From assembly GCA_026390775.1 (NCBI GenBank), contig JAPLFF010000008.1, positions 66,361-130,360 on the forward strand: 64,000 nt of DNA. The letters are read 5' to 3'. Positions within the stretch are counted from its first letter, which is position 1, and each line of letters opens with the position of its first letter. The notes beneath the pieces are model-generated. The model did no database searches. It was not told the origin of the DNA and saw nothing but the letters and a program-made list of their open reading frames with translations. Of this stretch, positions 62,123 through 64,000 are shown one piece after another. The translations under genes and the position numbers were made by a program. The DNA comes from Ignavibacteriales bacterium. GTDB taxonomy: Bacteria > Bacteroidota > Ignavibacteria > Ignavibacteriales > Melioribacteraceae.

Positions 62123-64000
62123 TTATTGCTGCATACCTGCTAAGTGAATTGCGTTGAAGAGTAGTTTAAATGTCCCGAATGTTTGATGACGATTCTGAAC
62201 TTTGAAACCAAATAAAATTACATGGCCATTTTTTTGTTTAACATCAACTACTGCATTTCGTTTGAATAGATAATCTTCGCCTAACAAAAATCCAGACTTT
62301 AATAAATTACTTGCTGGATACCTTGCTATAACGCTCCGATCAAAAGGTCCGAACGGTGTTGATGTTGTAAAAGCCATATTATCACTTAAATAACCGATTG
62401 ACTCTCTATCCATTCCGTAACCAATTGGGTTTGTATTATCAACACTAATTCTAATTAAAGAACCGGGACAATAAAAATCATCGCTCTTAACATTTCTTAA
62501 AACATTAGTTACTTTCAGACCCAAGTCTTCAATTGCAAAATTACACGCCTGTCCAAGAGTTAATACATAACCGCCGTCTTTTTCAATAAATGTTTTTAGA
62601 TTTTCAACTCCCTCTTTTTCAATTCCTCCTTCATATTCCGGCGGTTTTGGTCTGGAGAAACGTGCATTGTCACCACTTGGTTTTCCGGTTTTAATTATGT
62701 CTCCGGACATATCGGGAAATATGATAACATCAAAATTATCTTTTAGTTTTTTATTCTTGAAATCTTTGTTCACGATAGATGAAAATTCAAACTGATAATT
62801 TTCCAAAAGTAATCTTGTCCATCCTTCATCCATACTTGCAGAATAAGATTTATACAATCCTACGCGAACTTTTTTTAATTCTTTTAATTTTGATTTATCA
62901 GTTATATCTGTAGAAATTAGTTTTAAGTGAAGTTCATTTGCTAATTCTTTAACTGCTTTTGTTGATTTATCATTTACAGGAACAAAAACAGATCCGTCAT
63001 CAAACTCGTTTGAACCGCTCTTGATTTTTTCGTTATTCCAATAGACTTCAATATTTTCTTTTTGAAGTCTGTTAATAAAAGTCGAATTTGCATTTAATCC
63101 TGCTGGAGAGACAAAGTAATTCCCCTCCGAAGGTATTATTGCTGATTGATATAGAGGACCATTTATAATTTTCGCATCAATTTGAACTGGATCATTAACT
63201 GTAAAAAACTTTACACCCATTTGATATGGAAGCGTCCAGCCGGCAACATCATAGGGACGCAACGGGGTTTCGTTTCTTGTTCTTCTAAGATCGGGATAAG
63301 TTTGTTCTTCGAAGAGATCTTTAACATATCTTCCATTCGGTTGTGCTAAAAATATTAAATAACTGTTTGCCGGATAGATTGTGTTACCAACTTTAAATTC
63401 CTTTTCAGAAAATTGAACTTCAACACCTCCCATTTGAAGTTTTTCGATCATCAACGAAGTGGTAACGGGATCTTTTTGATCTCTTGGAATTATATACGCA
63501 TAAGGATTTCCTTCTTTTCCTTTTTCAATTGCATCTTTACACATTGTATAATAAGTTTTTAGTAAATCTTCCTTGAACATAGCAGATGTTTCAAGCAAAC
63601 TGTAAGTAAGACCAAGTTCATAATCAACGATATCAAGCAGCCGCCACCAGCCGCCGCGCCATGGCGAAGGATAATTTGTTCGAATATCATAAGTTGTAAT
63701 TTCTTGAGTTGCTTTTACTTCGGATGAATCAATAAAGATTGGACTTGCAACATTACAGCTTGCCATTTCTGATAGCATTCCGATTTGATTATGCCACAAA
63801 GAATTCTCAGTTGCACCTTCCCAGTATGCATCATATAAAGCTTGATCTATCACGCCGGTATATTTTTTCTTTTCTAGATCAAGTGCAGACATTCCGCCAA
63901 GAATTTTTTGCCATCTCCAAATAAGCGGATTCACATTTGGATTTATCGGATCTTTATAAGGTACTACAAAAAGTCTTGCACCATTACTGCCCATTTGATG
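62123..64000 (-). CDS. M14-type zinc carboxypeptidase-like secreted protein, C-terminal part (partial)
   Basis: The frame stays open to the window edge (HQMGSNGARLF precedes a methionine that is internal), so at least 625 residues are encoded and the N-terminus, including the zinc site, lies outside. Visible parts match the C-terminal region of large M14-like proteins of Bacteroidota: YKDPINPNVNPLIWRWQ, YDIRTNYPSPWRGGWWRLLDIVDYELG, then a GATase-like lobe with VIIFPDMSGDIIKTG and GGYVLTLGQACNFAIEDLG. Substrate is unknown. The 300 bp to its right neighbour (61823-62122) show nothing recognisable beyond AT-rich sequence. Confidence 0.8.
   Translation of the reverse strand, partial: HQMGSNGARLFVVPYKDPINPNVNPLIWRWQKILGGMSALDLEKKKYTGVIDQALYDAYWEGATENSLWHNQIGMLSEMASCNVASPIFIDSSEVKATQEITTYDIRTNYPSPWRGGWWRLLDIVDYELGLTYSLLETSAMFKEDLLKTYYTMCKDAIEKGKEGNPYAYIIPRDQKDPVTTSLMIEKLQMGGVEVQFSEKEFKVGNTIYPANSYLIFLAQPNGRYVKDLFEEQTYPDLRRTRNETPLRPYDVAGWTLPYQMGVKFFTVNDPVQIDAKIINGPLYQSAIIPSEGNYFVSPAGLNANSTFINRLQKENIEVYWNNEKIKSGSNEFDDGSVFVPVNDKSTKAVKELANELHLKLISTDITDKSKLKELKKVRVGLYKSYSASMDEGWTRLLLENYQFEFSSIVNKDFKNKKLKDNFDVIIFPDMSGDIIKTGKPSGDNARFSRPKPPEYEGGIEKEGVENLKTFIEKDGGYVLTLGQACNFAIEDLGLKVTNVLRNVKSDDFYCPGSLIRISVDNTNPIGYGMDRESIGYLSDNMAFTTSTPFGPFDRSVIARYPASNLLKSGFLLGEDYLFKRNAVVDVKQKNGHVILFGFKVQNRHQTFGTFKLLFNAIHLAGMQQ

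Overview
The window is AT-rich bacterial DNA (roughly mid-30s percent GC by eye) with dense gene packing, many 1-4 bp overlaps between consecutive genes and frequent TTG starts. The gene set points to the Bacteroidota/Chlorobi group, most likely an Ignavibacteria relative. Pointers are a single b-type cytochrome subunit SdhC with SdhA/SdhB, TPR lipoproteins of the gliding-motility/secretion type, several outer-membrane beta-barrels and a B12-dependent TonB receptor. The organism assignment is inference; no rRNA gene is present.

Region 1 (about 1.25-19 kb) is a catabolic island resembling the E. coli yge/ygf/xdh/ssnA purine-hydroxylase region. It holds a MocA-type Mo-cofactor nucleotidyltransferase, a threonine-synthase-like PLP enzyme, a YgeW-type carbamoyltransferase, a YgeY-type M20 hydrolase, a 1039-residue YgfK-type Fe-S flavoprotein, two complete molybdenum hydroxylases (a three-subunit XdhD/YgfM/YgeU-like enzyme and a two-subunit XdhA/XdhB-like enzyme), an SsnA-type amidohydrolase and a TrpB-fold PLP enzyme. 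Together they could oxidise a purine, open its rings, and remove carbamoyl and amino groups. No canonical YgeX, HyuA, carbamate kinase or purine permease is seen in the window. A divergent MFS transporter follows.

Region 2 (19-42.9 kb) is mostly housekeeping: small envelope proteins, SugE, a TrmH-family methyltransferase, a large TPR lipoprotein, PII, SecA, GlnE, an ArfB-like rescue factor, a polyprenol/diacylglycerol kinase-like membrane protein, FtsH, Hpt, TilS, GreA, an AddB-like nuclease, a CYTH protein, an outer-membrane protein and a DUF2461 protein.

Region 3 (42.9-46.3 kb) is accessory. Three elements of about 185-192 bp with matching, inversely complementary ends (ATAAC ... GTTAT type, with inner paired boxes) separate single genes in one orientation: a barrel protein, a GC-rich DUF4386 membrane protein and a CPBP intramembrane protease. 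This looks like an integron-type cassette array without an integrase in the window.

Region 4 (46.3-64 kb) holds a barrel protein and S41 protease pair, a redoxin, an M14 peptidase, an ECF sigma factor with a Cys-rich putative anti-sigma factor, ribosomal protein S21, a LOG-family protein, SecG, a tRNA with a CAT anticodon, ObgE with an acidic partner, the succinate dehydrogenase/fumarate reductase operon, a cobalamin riboswitch controlling a BtuB-like receptor, an LTxxQ periplasmic protein and a truncated M14-type protein running off the right end. Several dispersed palindromic repeats and three 7-bp short tandem repeats inside coding sequences were also seen.
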